Assembly: GCF_010977555.1 (NCBI RefSeq)
Contig: NZ_CP048815.1
Span: forward strand, 248,001 to 312,000
Reading direction: 5' to 3'
Length of the DNA: 64,000 bases
From: Caulobacter rhizosphaerae
GTDB taxonomy: Bacteria > Pseudomonadota > Alphaproteobacteria > Caulobacterales > Caulobacteraceae
The notes under the pieces were generated by a model. The model was not told the origin of the DNA, searched no databases, and saw only the letters and a program-made list of their open reading frames with translations. Made by a program: the position numbers and the translations under genes. Positions 50,748 through 60,190 of the stretch are shown piece by piece. How positions within the stretch are numbered: position 1 is the first letter of the stretch; each line of letters begins with the position of its first letter.

Positions 50748-53700
50748 ATGGTCGGTGAAAAACTTGACCCCAAGGCGACCGCCGCTCAGCCGGAAGGCTT
50801 GATCCGGGTCTTCGGCGCGGCGCTGGGGCAGGAGGCGCTGACCGAGGCGCAGACCCGGTTCGCCGCCCAGGTCCAGGAGGACTGGTCGGCCGAGGAGCTG
50901 CCGGGCTTCGATCCGGCCGACGTCGCCCACGCCCTGACGGAATTCTGGACCTTCGGCGAGACGGCGACGGATCCGCTGTCCATCCGCGTCCGCCCCGCGC
51001 GCCGGGCCGACGGGACCGACCTGAAGAGCGACCTGCTGGAAATCGTCCAGCCCGACCGCCCGTTCCTGGTCGACAGCATCATGGGCGCCGTCGCCGAGCA
51101 CGGCTTTTCGGTTCGGGCCATGTTCCACCCGGTGATCGACACCCCTGCCGGCCGGCGGTCGATGATCCAGGTCTATCTGGCCCCGGTGGGCGAGGACCGC
51201 GAGGCCGCCCTGGTCGGCGCCGTTCGCGAGGCCCTGGCCGACGTCCAGCTGGCGGTCGACGACTTCGACGCCATGAAGGCCCTGATCCGCCGCTCGATCG
51301 AAGAGCTGCGCGCTTCGACGGCCCCGATCCCCGAAGGCGAGCGCGACGAGGGCCTGGCCTTCCTCGACTGGCTGGAGGGCGATCGCTTCGTGTTCCTGGG
51401 GGCGCGGGTCTACGACTATCCCCGTACGGCCGAGGGCGGCTATGCGGCCGAGGAGCCGCTGTACCAGCCCGAGGGCAGCCTGGGCGTGCTGCGCGACCAG
51501 ACCCTGACGGTGCTGCGGCGGGGCAGCGAGCCGGCGATTCTGTCGCCCCAGGTCCGCGACCACCTGCTGCTGGGCGCCCCCCTGGTGGTGGCCAAGTCCA
51601 ACCTGCGCTCAAAGGTCCATCGCCGCGGCTACATGGACTATGTGGGCGTGCGCCGGTACGGCGCCGACGGCAAGCCGTCGGGCGAGGTCCGGTTCGTGGG
51701 CCTGTTCACCGCCGAAGCCTACGAGACGCCCGCCCACGAGGTGCCGGTGATCCGCCGCAAGGTCGAGCACGTGCTCAAGGAGGCCGGCAAGGATCCTGAA
51801 GGCCACAGCGGCAAGCGCCTGCGCAACATTCTGGAGACCTGGCCGCGCGACGAGCTGTTCCAGATTTCCGAGGACGAGCTGCTGTCGATGGCCATGGGGG
51901 TGCTGCACCTCTACGACCGCCCTCGGGTGCGGCTGTTCGCCCGCAAGGACCCGTTCGACCGCTTCGTCTCGGTGCTGATGTTCGTGCCGCGTGAGCGCTA
52001 CGACAGCGGCGTGCGCGAGCGGGCCGGCAAGATCCTGGCCGCGGCCTTCGATGGCCGGGTCAGCGCCTACTATCCGAGCTTCTCCGACGCGCCCCTGGCC
52101 CGCGTGCACTACGTCCTGGGCGTGACGCCGGGCAAGCACGGCGATCCGGACCTGGCGACGCTGGAAGCCGCCGTGGCTGAGACCGCCCGCACCTGGGACG
52201 ACCGCTTCGAGGCCGCCGTGCGCGACGGCGGTGCGCCCGGGCGGGTCGTGGAAACCCTGGCTCGCTGGCAGAACGCCTTTCCGCCCGGCTATCGCGACCA
52301 GTACGACGCGGCCGAGGCCCTGGCCGACCTGGCCGTGGTCGACGACCTGGGCGCCGACGAGGCGGTGCGGGTCCGCGCCTTCCGCCTGGCCGACGACGAC
52401 AAGCTGACCTTCCGCTTCAAGCTCTATCGCCCCGGCGCCGCCGCGCCCCTCGCCGACGTGTTGCCGATCCTCGAGCACATGGGCCTGAAGGCGCTGATCG
52501 AGGACGGGTTCAAGCTGACGCCGGCCGGCGACGCCCACGCCAAGGTCTGGGTCCACGAGTTCACCCTGCGCGACGAGCGCGGCGAGCACCTGTCGTTCGA
52601 CGACGTCAAGGCCGCCTTCGAGGCCGCCTTCGTCGCCATCTGGACGGGCCGCGCCGAGAGCGACGGCTTCAATCGGCTGGTGCTGGAACTGGGCGTCGGC
52701 TGGCGCGAGGCCGCCCTGGTCCGCGCCCTGGCCCGCTATCGCCAGCAGACGGGCCTGGATCCCAGCCAGGGCGTACAGGAGCAGGCCCTGTCGGACAACC
52801 CGGGCGTCACTCGCCTGATCCTCGACCTGTTTCGCATCAAGTTCGACCCGGCCGTGCACGCCGACCTCGCCGCTCGCCGCGAGCAGGCCAAGGCGGTGGA
52901 GGCCAGCATCAACGAGGCCCTGCAGGCGGTCGAGAGCCTGGACGCCGACCGGGTCCTGCGCCGCATCGCCGCCCTGATCGGCGCCACCCAGCGGACCAAC
53001 TTCTTCCAGCTCGGCCCCGACGGCGAGCCCAAGCCCTACATCAGCTACAAGATCGCCTCGCGCGAGCTGGAGGACCTGCCGGCCCCCAAGCCCTATCGCG
53101 AGATCTACGTCTCGGCCCCGCATGTCGAGGGCGTGCACCTGCGGTTCGGGCCGGTCGCGCGGGGCGGCCTGCGCTGGTCTGATCGCCGCGACGACTTCCG
53201 CACCGAGGTGCTGGGCCTGGTCAAGGCCCAGCAGGTCAAGAACGCGGTCATCGTGCCGGTCGGCTCCAAGGGCGGCTTCTATCCGAAGAACCTGCCGCGC
53301 GGCGGCGACCGCGACGCCATCCAGGCCGAGGCGATCCGCGCCTACAAGACCTTCCTGTCGGGCCTGCTGGACATCACCGACAACATCGACGCCGACAACC
53401 GGATCGTGCCGCCGGCCGGGGTGGTCGTCCATGACGCCGAAGATCCCTACCTGGTCGTCGCGGCCGACAAGGGTACGGCCACCTTCTCCGACATCGCCAA
53501 TGGCGTGGCCGAGGACTACGGGTTCTGGCTGGGCGACGCCTTCGCCTCGGGCGGCTCGGTCGGCTACGATCACAAGGTGATGGGCATCACCGCCCGCGGC
53601 GCCTGGGAAGCGGTCAAGCGCCACTTCCGCGAGCTGGGCAAGGACATCCAGACCGAGCCGTTCACCGCCGTCGGCGTCGGCGACATGAGCGGCGACGTGT

Positions 53701-55583
53701 TCGGCAACGGCATGCTGCTGTCCAAGCAGACCCGCCTGCTGGCCGCCTTCGACCATCGCCACATCTTCCTGGATCCCGATCCGGATCCGGCCAAGTCGTG
53801 GGCCGAGCGCGACCGGATGTTCAAGCTGCCGCGCTCGTCCTGGGACGACTACGACAAGAGCCTGATCTCCAAGGGCGGCGGGGTCTTCGCCCGCTCGCTC
53901 AAGACCATCCCGCTGTCGCCGGAGGTGCGGGCCCTGTTCGAGATCAAGGCCGAGACGGTCACCCCGGCCGAGCTGCTGACCGCGATCCTCAAGTCCAAGG
54001 CCGAGCTGCTCTATCTCGGCGGCATCGGCACCTATGTGAAGGCCAGGGGCGAAAGCCAGGCCGAGGCCGGCGACAAGGCCAACGACGCCATCCGCGTCAA
54101 CGGCGCCGACCTGCGGGTCAAGGTGGTGGGCGAGGGCGCCAACCTGGGCCTGACCCAGGCGGGGCGCATCGAGTTCGCGCAACTGGGCGGCCGCCTGAAC
54201 ACCGACGCCATCGACAACTCGGCCGGCGTCGACAGCTCCGACCACGAGGTCAATATCAAGATCCTGACCGGGATCCTGGAGCGCGGCGGCAAGTTGGACC
54301 GCGACGCCCGCAACCGGCTGCTGCCGACCATGACCGACGACGTGGCCGGCCACGTGCTGGCCGACAACTACGACCAGACCCTGGCCCTGTCGCTGATGGA
54401 GAGCGATGCGGTCTCCGAGGTCGAGTCCCATGCCCGGTTCATGGCCGAGCTGGAGGCCAAGGGGCGGCTGGACCGCAAGGTCGAGGGCCTGCCGGAGGCG
54501 GCGGCGCTGACCGAACGCGCCCAGGCCGGCAAGGGCCTGACCCGGCCGGAAATGGCGGTGCTGCTGGCCTATGGCAAGATCGACCTGTTCGACGACATCG
54601 TCGCCTCCCAGGCGCCGGACGATCCCTGGTTCGAGGCGACGCTGAAGGGCTACTTCCCGCCGGCCCTTAGCCAATACGGCGACGCCATGCAGCAGCATCG
54701 CCTGAGGCGCGAGATCATCGCCACGGTGCTCGACAACCAGATGATCAACATGTGCGGCCCGACGTTCCCGAGCCGTCTGCGCGCCGCGGCGGCCTGCGAC
54801 ACCACGGCCCTGGTCATCGCCTTCGCCGCGGCGCGGGAGATCCTCGGCGTCGACGCCCTGTGGGACCAGGTCTCGGCCCTGGACGGCAAGGCCTCGGCCG
54901 GCGGTCAGCTGGCTCTGTACAAGGCCCTGGCCTACGCCCTGCGCAGCCTGACCTTCTGGCTGGCCCGACGGGCGTTCAAGGACAAGTCGACGGTCAAGGC
55001 GCCGGTCGAGGCCTATGGGCCGTCGGTCAAGGCGTTGTCAGCCCTGGGGACCACGATCCTCTCGCCGTTCGAACAGAAGGCGGCCGCCAAGCGAGCTAAG
55101 GCCTATGTGGCCGACGGCGCGCCGGAGGCCTTGGCCCAGGCGGTCGCCGCGCTGCAGCCCATGACCACGGCGGCCGACCTGGTCGACCTGGGCAACGCCT
55201 CCAGCTGGCCGGTGCAAAACGTGGCTCGCCTCTACCATCAGGTCGGCGCGGCGTTCGGCTTCGACCGTCTGCGCTCGGCGGCCGGTTCGTTCGTGGGCGG
55301 CGACGCCTTCGAGCGCCTGGCCGTGCGCCGGCTGATCGAGGACATGCTCGCCGAGCAGACGGCGATCACCCAGGCGGTGCTGAAGTTCGCCGCCAACGCC
55401 CAGGCCGGCGACGACGAGGCCTCGGCTAAGGCGGCGGTCAGCTCATGGGGCGCCCTGCGCGCCGAAACCGTCCGGGCCGCCAAGCGGACGGTCGAGGACA
55501 TCGAGCAGGCCGGCGGCGGCTGGACCTTCGCCAAGCTGACGATCGCCAATGCGGCTCTGAGAGGCCTGGCGACGGCGGGCTGA
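50748..55583 (+). CDS. gdhZ: NAD-dependent glutamate dehydrogenase, L_180 class
   Basis: At 1611 residues this is the expected size for the large (180-kDa) NAD-GDH class. These proteins have an N-terminal ACT-rich regulatory region (here about 1-700), a catalytic core and a C-terminal extension. In the core, GVHLRFGPVARGGLRWSDRRDDFRTEVLGLVKAQQVKNAVIVPVGSKGGF (about 795-845) carries the substrate-binding and catalytic Lys pattern. VGVGDMSGDVFGNGMLLSKQTRLLAAFDHRHIFLDPDPD follows, and VVGEGANLGLTQAGRIEFA contributes to NAD binding. It converts glutamate to 2-oxoglutarate and ammonia. In Caulobacter crescentus the enzyme of this class, GdhZ, also controls FtsZ. Orthology here is inferred from class and host. 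Confidence 0.95.
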   Translation: MVGEKLDPKATAAQPEGLIRVFGAALGQEALTEAQTRFAAQVQEDWSAEELPGFDPADVAHALTEFWTFGETATDPLSIRVRPARRADGTDLKSDLLEIVQPDRPFLVDSIMGAVAEHGFSVRAMFHPVIDTPAGRRSMIQVYLAPVGEDREAALVGAVREALADVQLAVDDFDAMKALIRRSIEELRASTAPIPEGERDEGLAFLDWLEGDRFVFLGARVYDYPRTAEGGYAAEEPLYQPEGSLGVLRDQTLTVLRRGSEPAILSPQVRDHLLLGAPLVVAKSNLRSKVHRRGYMDYVGVRRYGADGKPSGEVRFVGLFTAEAYETPAHEVPVIRRKVEHVLKEAGKDPEGHSGKRLRNILETWPRDELFQISEDELLSMAMGVLHLYDRPRVRLFARKDPFDRFVSVLMFVPRERYDSGVRERAGKILAAAFDGRVSAYYPSFSDAPLARVHYVLGVTPGKHGDPDLATLEAAVAETARTWDDRFEAAVRDGGAPGRVVETLARWQNAFPPGYRDQYDAAEALADLAVVDDLGADEAVRVRAFRLADDDKLTFRFKLYRPGAAAPLADVLPILEHMGLKALIEDGFKLTPAGDAHAKVWVHEFTLRDERGEHLSFDDVKAAFEAAFVAIWTGRAESDGFNRLVLELGVGWREAALVRALARYRQQTGLDPSQGVQEQALSDNPGVTRLILDLFRIKFDPAVHADLAARREQAKAVEASINEALQAVESLDADRVLRRIAALIGATQRTNFFQLGPDGEPKPYISYKIASRELEDLPAPKPYREIYVSAPHVEGVHLRFGPVARGGLRWSDRRDDFRTEVLGLVKAQQVKNAVIVPVGSKGGFYPKNLPRGGDRDAIQAEAIRAYKTFLSGLLDITDNIDADNRIVPPAGVVVHDAEDPYLVVAADKGTATFSDIANGVAEDYGFWLGDAFASGGSVGYDHKVMGITARGAWEAVKRHFRELGKDIQTEPFTAVGVGDMSGDVFGNGMLLSKQTRLLAAFDHRHIFLDPDPDPAKSWAERDRMFKLPRSSWDDYDKSLISKGGGVFARSLKTIPLSPEVRALFEIKAETVTPAELLTAILKSKAELLYLGGIGTYVKARGESQAEAGDKANDAIRVNGADLRVKVVGEGANLGLTQAGRIEFAQLGGRLNTDAIDNSAGVDSSDHEVNIKILTGILERGGKLDRDARNRLLPTMTDDVAGHVLADNYDQTLALSLMESDAVSEVESHARFMAELEAKGRLDRKVEGLPEAAALTERAQAGKGLTRPEMAVLLAYGKIDLFDDIVASQAPDDPWFEATLKGYFPPALSQYGDAMQQHRLRREIIATVLDNQMINMCGPTFPSRLRAAAACDTTALVIAFAAAREILGVDALWDQVSALDGKASAGGQLALYKALAYALRSLTFWLARRAFKDKSTVKAPVEAYGPSVKALSALGTTILSPFEQKAAAKRAKAYVADGAPEALAQAVAALQPMTTAADLVDLGNASSWPVQNVARLYHQVGAAFGFDRLRSAAGSFVGGDAFERLAVRRLIEDMLAEQTAITQAVLKFAANAQAGDDEASAKAAVSSWGALRAETVRAAKRTVEDIEQAGGGWTFAKLTIANAALRGLATAG

Positions 55584-55710
55584 CGTCAGGCGACGGGGCC
55601 ATGCGCGTGGCGTGTCCCCGATACGGCCCGCCTAACCCAGGGTTGTCGTTCGCGCGGAGACGGTCCAGGATCGCATCGGTCGGCGCAAGCGTGGCGTTTC
55701 GGGGGCATGG

Positions 55711-56943
55711 ATGGTCAAGGATCGTATCGTTCTGCTGGACTCCTTGCGGGGCCTGGCGGTGCTGGGCATCCTCCTGTGCAACATCCCGATCTCGGCCGAG
55801 CCCCACGCCGTGGCCACCAGCCTGACCCTGTGGCCGCTCGGCATGGCCCCGGCCTCCGTCGCCGTCTGGTGGGTCACCCAGGTCTTCTTCCAGCAGAAGT
55901 TCTATTCGATGTTCGCCATGCTGTTCGGCGCCTCGATCCTGCTGGTGGGCGGCGAGGGCGGGGCGGGGCCGGACGCCGGCGAGCGCCGGAGGATCCTGAT
56001 CCTGCGCCTGGTCAGCCTGTTGGCCATCGGCCTCTTCCACGGGCTGGTGATCTGGCAGGGCGATGTGCTCAACACCTATGCGATCGTCGGACTTCTGGCG
56101 ATGTGGGCCCGTTCGTGGTCGGCCAAGCGCCTGCTGCAGGCGGGGATTGGTCTGCACCTGGCGCTCTCGGCCTGGGGCGCCTGGAACCTGTTCAAGCATG
56201 CGGCCCAGGGCGGCGGCGACCCACCGCCGGCCGCCATGGCCAAGTTCCTGGCCCAGGTCCATGCGGACAGCGCCCAGTACGCCGGAAGCTTCGCCCAGTC
56301 CTTCGTCCAGAACGCCAAGGACTATTGGGACTACGTGTTCGGCTCCTTCACCCAGTGGCCTCCGGCCTGGCCGCTGCTGGTGCTGTCGCTGATGCTGATC
56401 GGCATGGGCCTCTACAAGCTGGGCGTCCTGAGCGGCAAGGCTTCGACGGGGGTGTATCAAGGGCTGATCGCCGCCGGCCTGGGCGCCCTGGCGATCGTCG
56501 CCATGGCCGAGACGACCTACATGCTGCTGCCCAGCCATCCCTGGCCGTCTCGTGCTCTGGCCCGCTGGCTGCAGAGCGCCACGGCCCCCGTGGTCAGCCT
56601 GAGCTATGTGGGGCTGATGGTGATGGCCGCGCGCACTCGGTTCTGGATGGCGATCCCGGCGGTGCTGGCGCCGGTGGGGCAGATGGCCTTCACCAACTAT
56701 CTGACCCAGTCGATCCTAATGACGGTGCTGCTCTACGGCGGTCGTGGTCCGGCGCTGTACGGCAAGGTCGACCGCCCGTTCCTGGCCGTGGCCGTGGCCG
56801 TGATCTGGCTGCTGCAGGTCCTGTGGTCGCGCTGGTGGATGGCCCGCTTCACCATGGGGCCGCTGGAGTGGCTGTGGCGGCTGGCCTATCGCGGCCCCAT
56901 GCCGCTGCGCCGCGAGCACCGTACGGCGCCGATCGCGGCGTGA
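55711..56943 (+). CDS. DUF418 family membrane protein
   Basis: This 410-residue protein has about ten membrane segments of the DUF418 type (PF04235). The start is RIVLLDSLRGLAVLGILLCNIPISAEP, the family's D.lRG.a..GIl..N motif. FYSMFAMLFGASILL and LRLVSLLAIGLFHGLVIWQGDVLNTYAIVGLLAMW follow. The C-terminal DUF418 part includes PVGQMAFTNYLTQSILMTVLLYG and LWSRWWMARFTMGPLEWLWRLAYRG. Members resemble acyltransferase-3 membrane proteins and their substrate is unknown. It lies 127 bases after the GDH gene, in the same direction. Confidence 0.92.
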   Translation: MVKDRIVLLDSLRGLAVLGILLCNIPISAEPHAVATSLTLWPLGMAPASVAVWWVTQVFFQQKFYSMFAMLFGASILLVGGEGGAGPDAGERRRILILRLVSLLAIGLFHGLVIWQGDVLNTYAIVGLLAMWARSWSAKRLLQAGIGLHLALSAWGAWNLFKHAAQGGGDPPPAAMAKFLAQVHADSAQYAGSFAQSFVQNAKDYWDYVFGSFTQWPPAWPLLVLSLMLIGMGLYKLGVLSGKASTGVYQGLIAAGLGALAIVAMAETTYMLLPSHPWPSRALARWLQSATAPVVSLSYVGLMVMAARTRFWMAIPAVLAPVGQMAFTNYLTQSILMTVLLYGGRGPALYGKVDRPFLAVAVAVIWLLQVLWSRWWMARFTMGPLEWLWRLAYRGPMPLRREHRTAPIAA

Positions 56944-56953
56944 ACCAGGGCGA

Positions 56954-57298
56954 TCAGTGCGCCGGCTTGGCGTTGAGGAAGGTGTCCAGCGCCGTATTGA
57001 TCACGGCCAGGGTCACCGCGTCGCGCAGCCGCTGGGCCTCGGCCTGGCTCACCCCGGCGGCGGTGTAGCCGGCGATCTCGGTCAGGTCGGTCTCGCCCTG
57101 CACCAGGTTCCTGAACTCGGCCTGGCTCAGCTGGCCGGCCGCCAGCAGCCCGGTCCAGAGCGCCAGGTTGGCCTTGGCCTTGTCGAGGGCGTCCTGGGCC
57201 AGGGCCTTCACCTGGTCGGAATAGCCCTCGAAGCTGTCCTTACCCAGCACCGAGAGGTTGGCCTTGGCGGCCGCCAGGAAGTCGTCGAACTGGCTCAT
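56954..57298 (-). CDS. small hypothetical protein, 114 residues, helical
   Basis: MSQFDDFLAAAKANLSVLGKDSFEGYSDQVKALAQDALDKAKANLALWTGLLAAGQLS opens a soluble, helix-rich protein without cysteines or membrane segments. AQRLRDAVTLAVINTALDTFLNAK closes it. Its ATG overlaps the stop of the preceding lipoprotein-like gene by four bases, so the two are translated together. The pattern is unlike named domains that I know. Confidence is high that it is a gene and low for any role. Confidence 0.7.
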   Translation of the reverse strand: MSQFDDFLAAAKANLSVLGKDSFEGYSDQVKALAQDALDKAKANLALWTGLLAAGQLSQAEFRNLVQGETDLTEIAGYTAAGVSQAEAQRLRDAVTLAVINTALDTFLNAKPAH

Positions 57299-57759
57299 GA
57301 CGCGCCGCCTTCCTCGATCTGGCCGCAGGCCATGGCCTGCCGCTTGTTGGCCTCCAGGCAGAGGATGTAGTCGAACGCCCGGCCGATCTGGATCTTCTTC
57401 TGGTCGCGAAAGGCCGGGCTCAGCGCGCCCTGGCTGCGCCACAGCGCGATCGCGCCGCCATAGAGCGCCCGGCCGGGGTCGCGCAGCACGGCCCACTGCC
57501 GCGCCGAGAAGGTATTGAGCGGATCGGCCGCCGCGGCGCTGGCCGCCGCGTCGATCCGGGCGGTCAGGGCGTCCACCTCGGCGGCGTGGTTGGCGTAGGG
57601 GTCTGCGGCCACGTCCAGCAGCGATAGGGTCTGGGCCTTCAGGCTGGCGGCGGTGACCTGGGCGGCGGGGTTGGGCGGCGGCGCCACCGGCGCGCAGGCG
57701 ACGGGCGCCAGGACGAGGGTCAGGGCGAGCGCGGCTCGCGCGAACAGCGCCAGCTTCAT
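57295..57759 (-). CDS. exported hypothetical protein, possible lipoprotein, 154 residues
   Basis: The start MKLALFARAALALTLVLAPVACAPVAPPPNPA is a signal sequence with a cysteine at about 22, but the lipobox (APVAC) is weak. Then a helical domain follows: AQTLSLLDVAADPYANHAAEVDALTARIDAAASAAAADPLNTFSARQWAVLRDPGRALYGGAIALWRSQG. Near the end CLEANKRQAMACGQ could form a disulphide. The ATG at 57759 is chosen over 57813 because the signal peptide begins there. It is coupled to the downstream 114-residue gene. Confidence 0.7.
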   Translation of the reverse strand: MKLALFARAALALTLVLAPVACAPVAPPPNPAAQVTAASLKAQTLSLLDVAADPYANHAAEVDALTARIDAAASAAAADPLNTFSARQWAVLRDPGRALYGGAIALWRSQGALSPAFRDQKKIQIGRAFDYILCLEANKRQAMACGQIEEGGAS

Positions 57760-57846
57760 GGAAGGCCTCCCGCTAGGTGGCGCGACCCTGGCATACAAAT
57801 CCGAGGCGCACAATCTTCACGGGAGCGATGCGCGTCAAGGGCGAGT

Positions 57847-58632
57847 TCAGCCGGCGACCGCCACCGCCAGGGCCTGGGCGAAATAGTCCTGCGTTCGGGC
57901 GAAGAGGTCAGGTCGGTACCGGGCGCGCGGATCGTTGGCGCGATCGTCGTCGAAGGCGTGGGTGGCGTCCGGATAGAAGGCGGTATCGACCGCCAGGCCG
58001 TCGCGCTTGAGGCGTTCGAGCGCCTTCTGCGGATATTTCCAGCCGACCACCTGATCCTTGCCCGCCACCACGGAGAACACCTTGAGGTCCCCGGTCCCTT
58101 GGAGGTCGCCCCACCCCTGGCTGGACGTCAGGGACGGATAGGCCGCGTACGGATAGACCAGCAAGGCGCCCTTGACCCGGGCGCGCAGCTTCAGCGGATC
58201 GGCGTCGACGACGCCGGTGGCCCGGGCGGCGTTAGGGCCGATCGCATAGCCGTCCATGATCGCCCAGCCGCCATGACTCCAGCCGGCCAGGAACACGCGC
58301 TCGGCGTCGGCCCAAGGCTGGTCCTCCAGCCAAGCCAGCATGGCGAAGATGTCGGCCGATCGCTCGAGGCCTCGAAGCGCGGTTCCCGTGCAGACTGTCA
58401 GCTTGGCGCGCAAGGGTGAGATCCCCCGGGGCGCGAAGCTGTCGACCACCACCGCCGCCCAGCCGGCCTCGACCGCGACCCGGGCGTAGACCTCCAGGAA
58501 CGGCGTCTTGCCGCCGCAGCCGTGCAGGATCAGCGCCACCGGGAAGGGGCCTGGTCCCGAAGGTCTGAAGACCTTCGACGCGCCGGCCACCCTGGCTCCC
58601 CACTCCCCAGATCTCATGGTGGCGCTAAGCAT
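57847..58632 (-). CDS. dienelactone hydrolase-like alpha/beta hydrolase
   Basis: This cytoplasmic alpha/beta hydrolase has about 261 residues. GPFPVALILHGCGGKTPFLEVYARVAVEAGWAAVVVDSFAPRG forms the first strands and oxyanion region. The nucleophile elbow is FLAGWSHGGWAIMDG (G-W-S-H-G-G). KVFSVVAGKDQVVGWK carries the acid, and FYPDATHAFDDDRA the catalytic His. The pattern matches the DLH family, except that the nucleophile is Ser where classical DLH has Cys. The substrate is unknown. Alternative starts at 58617 and 58701 exist; ATG 58632 is a compromise without a clear ribosome site. Confidence 0.85.
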   Translation of the reverse strand: MLSATMRSGEWGARVAGASKVFRPSGPGPFPVALILHGCGGKTPFLEVYARVAVEAGWAAVVVDSFAPRGISPLRAKLTVCTGTALRGLERSADIFAMLAWLEDQPWADAERVFLAGWSHGGWAIMDGYAIGPNAARATGVVDADPLKLRARVKGALLVYPYAAYPSLTSSQGWGDLQGTGDLKVFSVVAGKDQVVGWKYPQKALERLKRDGLAVDTAFYPDATHAFDDDRANDPRARYRPDLFARTQDYFAQALAVAVAG

Positions 58633-58873
58633 CACGGTTCCCGTCCACAGCGAGCAGCATGAAATTTTCAATACGGGGCTGCACGGCCCAATTCGAGACA
58701 CTAGTTTGGTGTCTCAAGAATCTGGTCCGTTCGGGGAAGCGACGAACGAGTGTCAAAACGATCTGACGTTGTGACGAAAAAATATGCCGTGCCTGTCGTT
58801 TGAACAACCAGATCGCAAAAAAGAGCTTTCGCGTGTTCCCTTATGGCTTCTGGATTGTTAATGGGATCTCATT

Positions 58874-59674
58874 GTGGACCAAGAAACAATCTCAACAAAG
58901 CTCTCGAACAAGCCGCCGTTCGCAATGGCTGAGCTTGGAAAGTTGAGTGGCGTGACCCTTGCTAGGGACGATTCCGAGGGCGTTATTCCATCGGCCCGGC
59001 ACGAAGGACGGATGAGGTCTGATATGGAACAGGGGTACGCCATTACGGGTCTGGAGCAGCCGCGCGCGTCTCGCACGGGCCCCGCCTATAGCCTTCAGAA
59101 GCGTTTCCTCGACCTCGCCGGTTCTCTGGGGCTGCTGATCTTCCTGGCCCCGACGCTTCTGCTGATCGCGCTGGCCGTCAAGCTCGACAGCCGCGGGCCG
59201 GTCCTGTTCGTGCAAAGACGGACGGGTCTGAACGGCGTGCCGTTCCGCGTCTACAAGTTCCGCTCGATGACGGTCGCCGACGACGGCGATGTCGTCAAGC
59301 AGGCCACCCGCAACGACAGCCGGGTCACCCGGGTGGGCCGTTTCCTGCGCCGGTCCAGCCTCGACGAACTGCCGCAACTCCTCAATGTGCTGAAAGGGGA
59401 CATGTCGCTGGTCGGCCCGCGCCCTCACGCCCTGGCTCACGACGAATATTACGGCGCCCACATCGCCGACTATCACAAGCGCTTCCGCACCCGCCCGGGC
59501 ATCACCGGCCTGTCGCAGGTCAAGGGTTTCCGCGGCGAGACCGAGACGGTCGCCGACATGGAGCAACGCATCCGGTTCGACAACCACTACATCGAGAGCT
59601 GGTCGATCCTGCAGGACATCTGGATCCTGGTCTCGACCGCCGTCGTGGTGCCGCTGCAGCGCACGGCCTACTGA
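58874..59674 (+). CDS. polyprenyl-phosphate sugar-1-phosphate transferase (PssY/PssZ-like)
   Basis: This 266-residue sugar transferase of the bacterial PHPT family (PF02397) starts repeat-unit synthesis by moving a sugar-1-phosphate onto undecaprenyl phosphate. After a 70-residue polar start comes a re-entrant membrane helix (FLDLAGSLGLLIFLAPTLLLIALAVKLDSRGPVLFVQRRTG). The catalytic core follows, with YKFRSMTVADDGD, RVGRFLRRSSLDELPQLLNVLKGDMSLVGPRP and RPGITGLSQV. The four-helix N-terminal domain of WbaP-like enzymes is absent, as in Caulobacter PssY and PssZ. The GTG at 58874 is the longest start. It lies 15 kb away from the EPS locus. Confidence 0.93.
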   Translation: MDQETISTKLSNKPPFAMAELGKLSGVTLARDDSEGVIPSARHEGRMRSDMEQGYAITGLEQPRASRTGPAYSLQKRFLDLAGSLGLLIFLAPTLLLIALAVKLDSRGPVLFVQRRTGLNGVPFRVYKFRSMTVADDGDVVKQATRNDSRVTRVGRFLRRSSLDELPQLLNVLKGDMSLVGPRPHALAHDEYYGAHIADYHKRFRTRPGITGLSQVKGFRGETETVADMEQRIRFDNHYIESWSILQDIWILVSTAVVVPLQRTAY

Positions 59675-59682
59675 GGTCCAGG

Positions 59683-60144
59683 CTAGGTCGGCGGTTCTTC
59701 CGGCCTGGCGGCGCATCCCCTTAACGTCAGACCGTTGAGCATGACCTCGGCGCGATAGCCGTATCGACGGTCCGACATCCCGTCCGAACAGGGCTCGGCG
59801 CGCAGCTTGAGCACCAGGGGGCCGGCGCGCCACACGCCGGCCCCCTCCTCGACCTTGACGCCTGGATTGTCGGCGCGGACCTCGGCCTCGCCCGCGCGCG
59901 TCAGGCTCAGTCCGTCCGGGCCGATCCGGCCGCCCCAGAACGGCTCGGTCCCGACCAGCTCGAAGTCGCCGGTAAAGTCCGGTCCCGGCGCCGTCGAAGC
60001 CGGGGCGTCGGCCGGCGCGGTCGACGCGCCCTCCGACGCGCCCATGGGCGCCTCCCCACAGGCCGTGAGGCAGGCCGCGAGCGTGGCGGCGAGGCCCAGG
60101 ACCGGGGGAAGGGCCACGCGCCCGGGGAACGTGAAACGGAGCAT
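59683..60144 (-). CDS. COG3650-like lipoprotein
   Basis: This protein has about 153 residues, with a lipoprotein signal (LGLAATLAACLTACGEAPMG, lipobox L-T-A-C). An Ala/Ser/Pro linker follows to about residue 55. The C-terminal domain has GDFELVGTEPFWGGRIGPDGLSLTRAG and PCSDGMSDRRYGYRAEVMLNGLTLRGCAARPEEPPT, which match the pattern of COG3650 proteins of unknown function (EPFW, CSDGMSDR and LRGCA). It is likely to sit in the outer membrane or periplasm. The ATG at 60144 is chosen over 60174. It is convergent with the sugar transferase, eight bases apart. Confidence 0.82.
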   Translation of the reverse strand: MLRFTFPGRVALPPVLGLAATLAACLTACGEAPMGASEGASTAPADAPASTAPGPDFTGDFELVGTEPFWGGRIGPDGLSLTRAGEAEVRADNPGVKVEEGAGVWRAGPLVLKLRAEPCSDGMSDRRYGYRAEVMLNGLTLRGCAARPEEPPT

Positions 60145-60190
60145 GGCGGCGCTATCCTCGCAGGGGCGGCTCACGCTAGACTCATAGGCG

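Noticed and set aside
51609..54698. 1029-codon minus-strand frame opposite the glutamate dehydrogenase gene
   Set aside because: It is an antisense shadow in high-GC DNA; its translation is Leu/Arg/Gln-rich without any recognisable fold.
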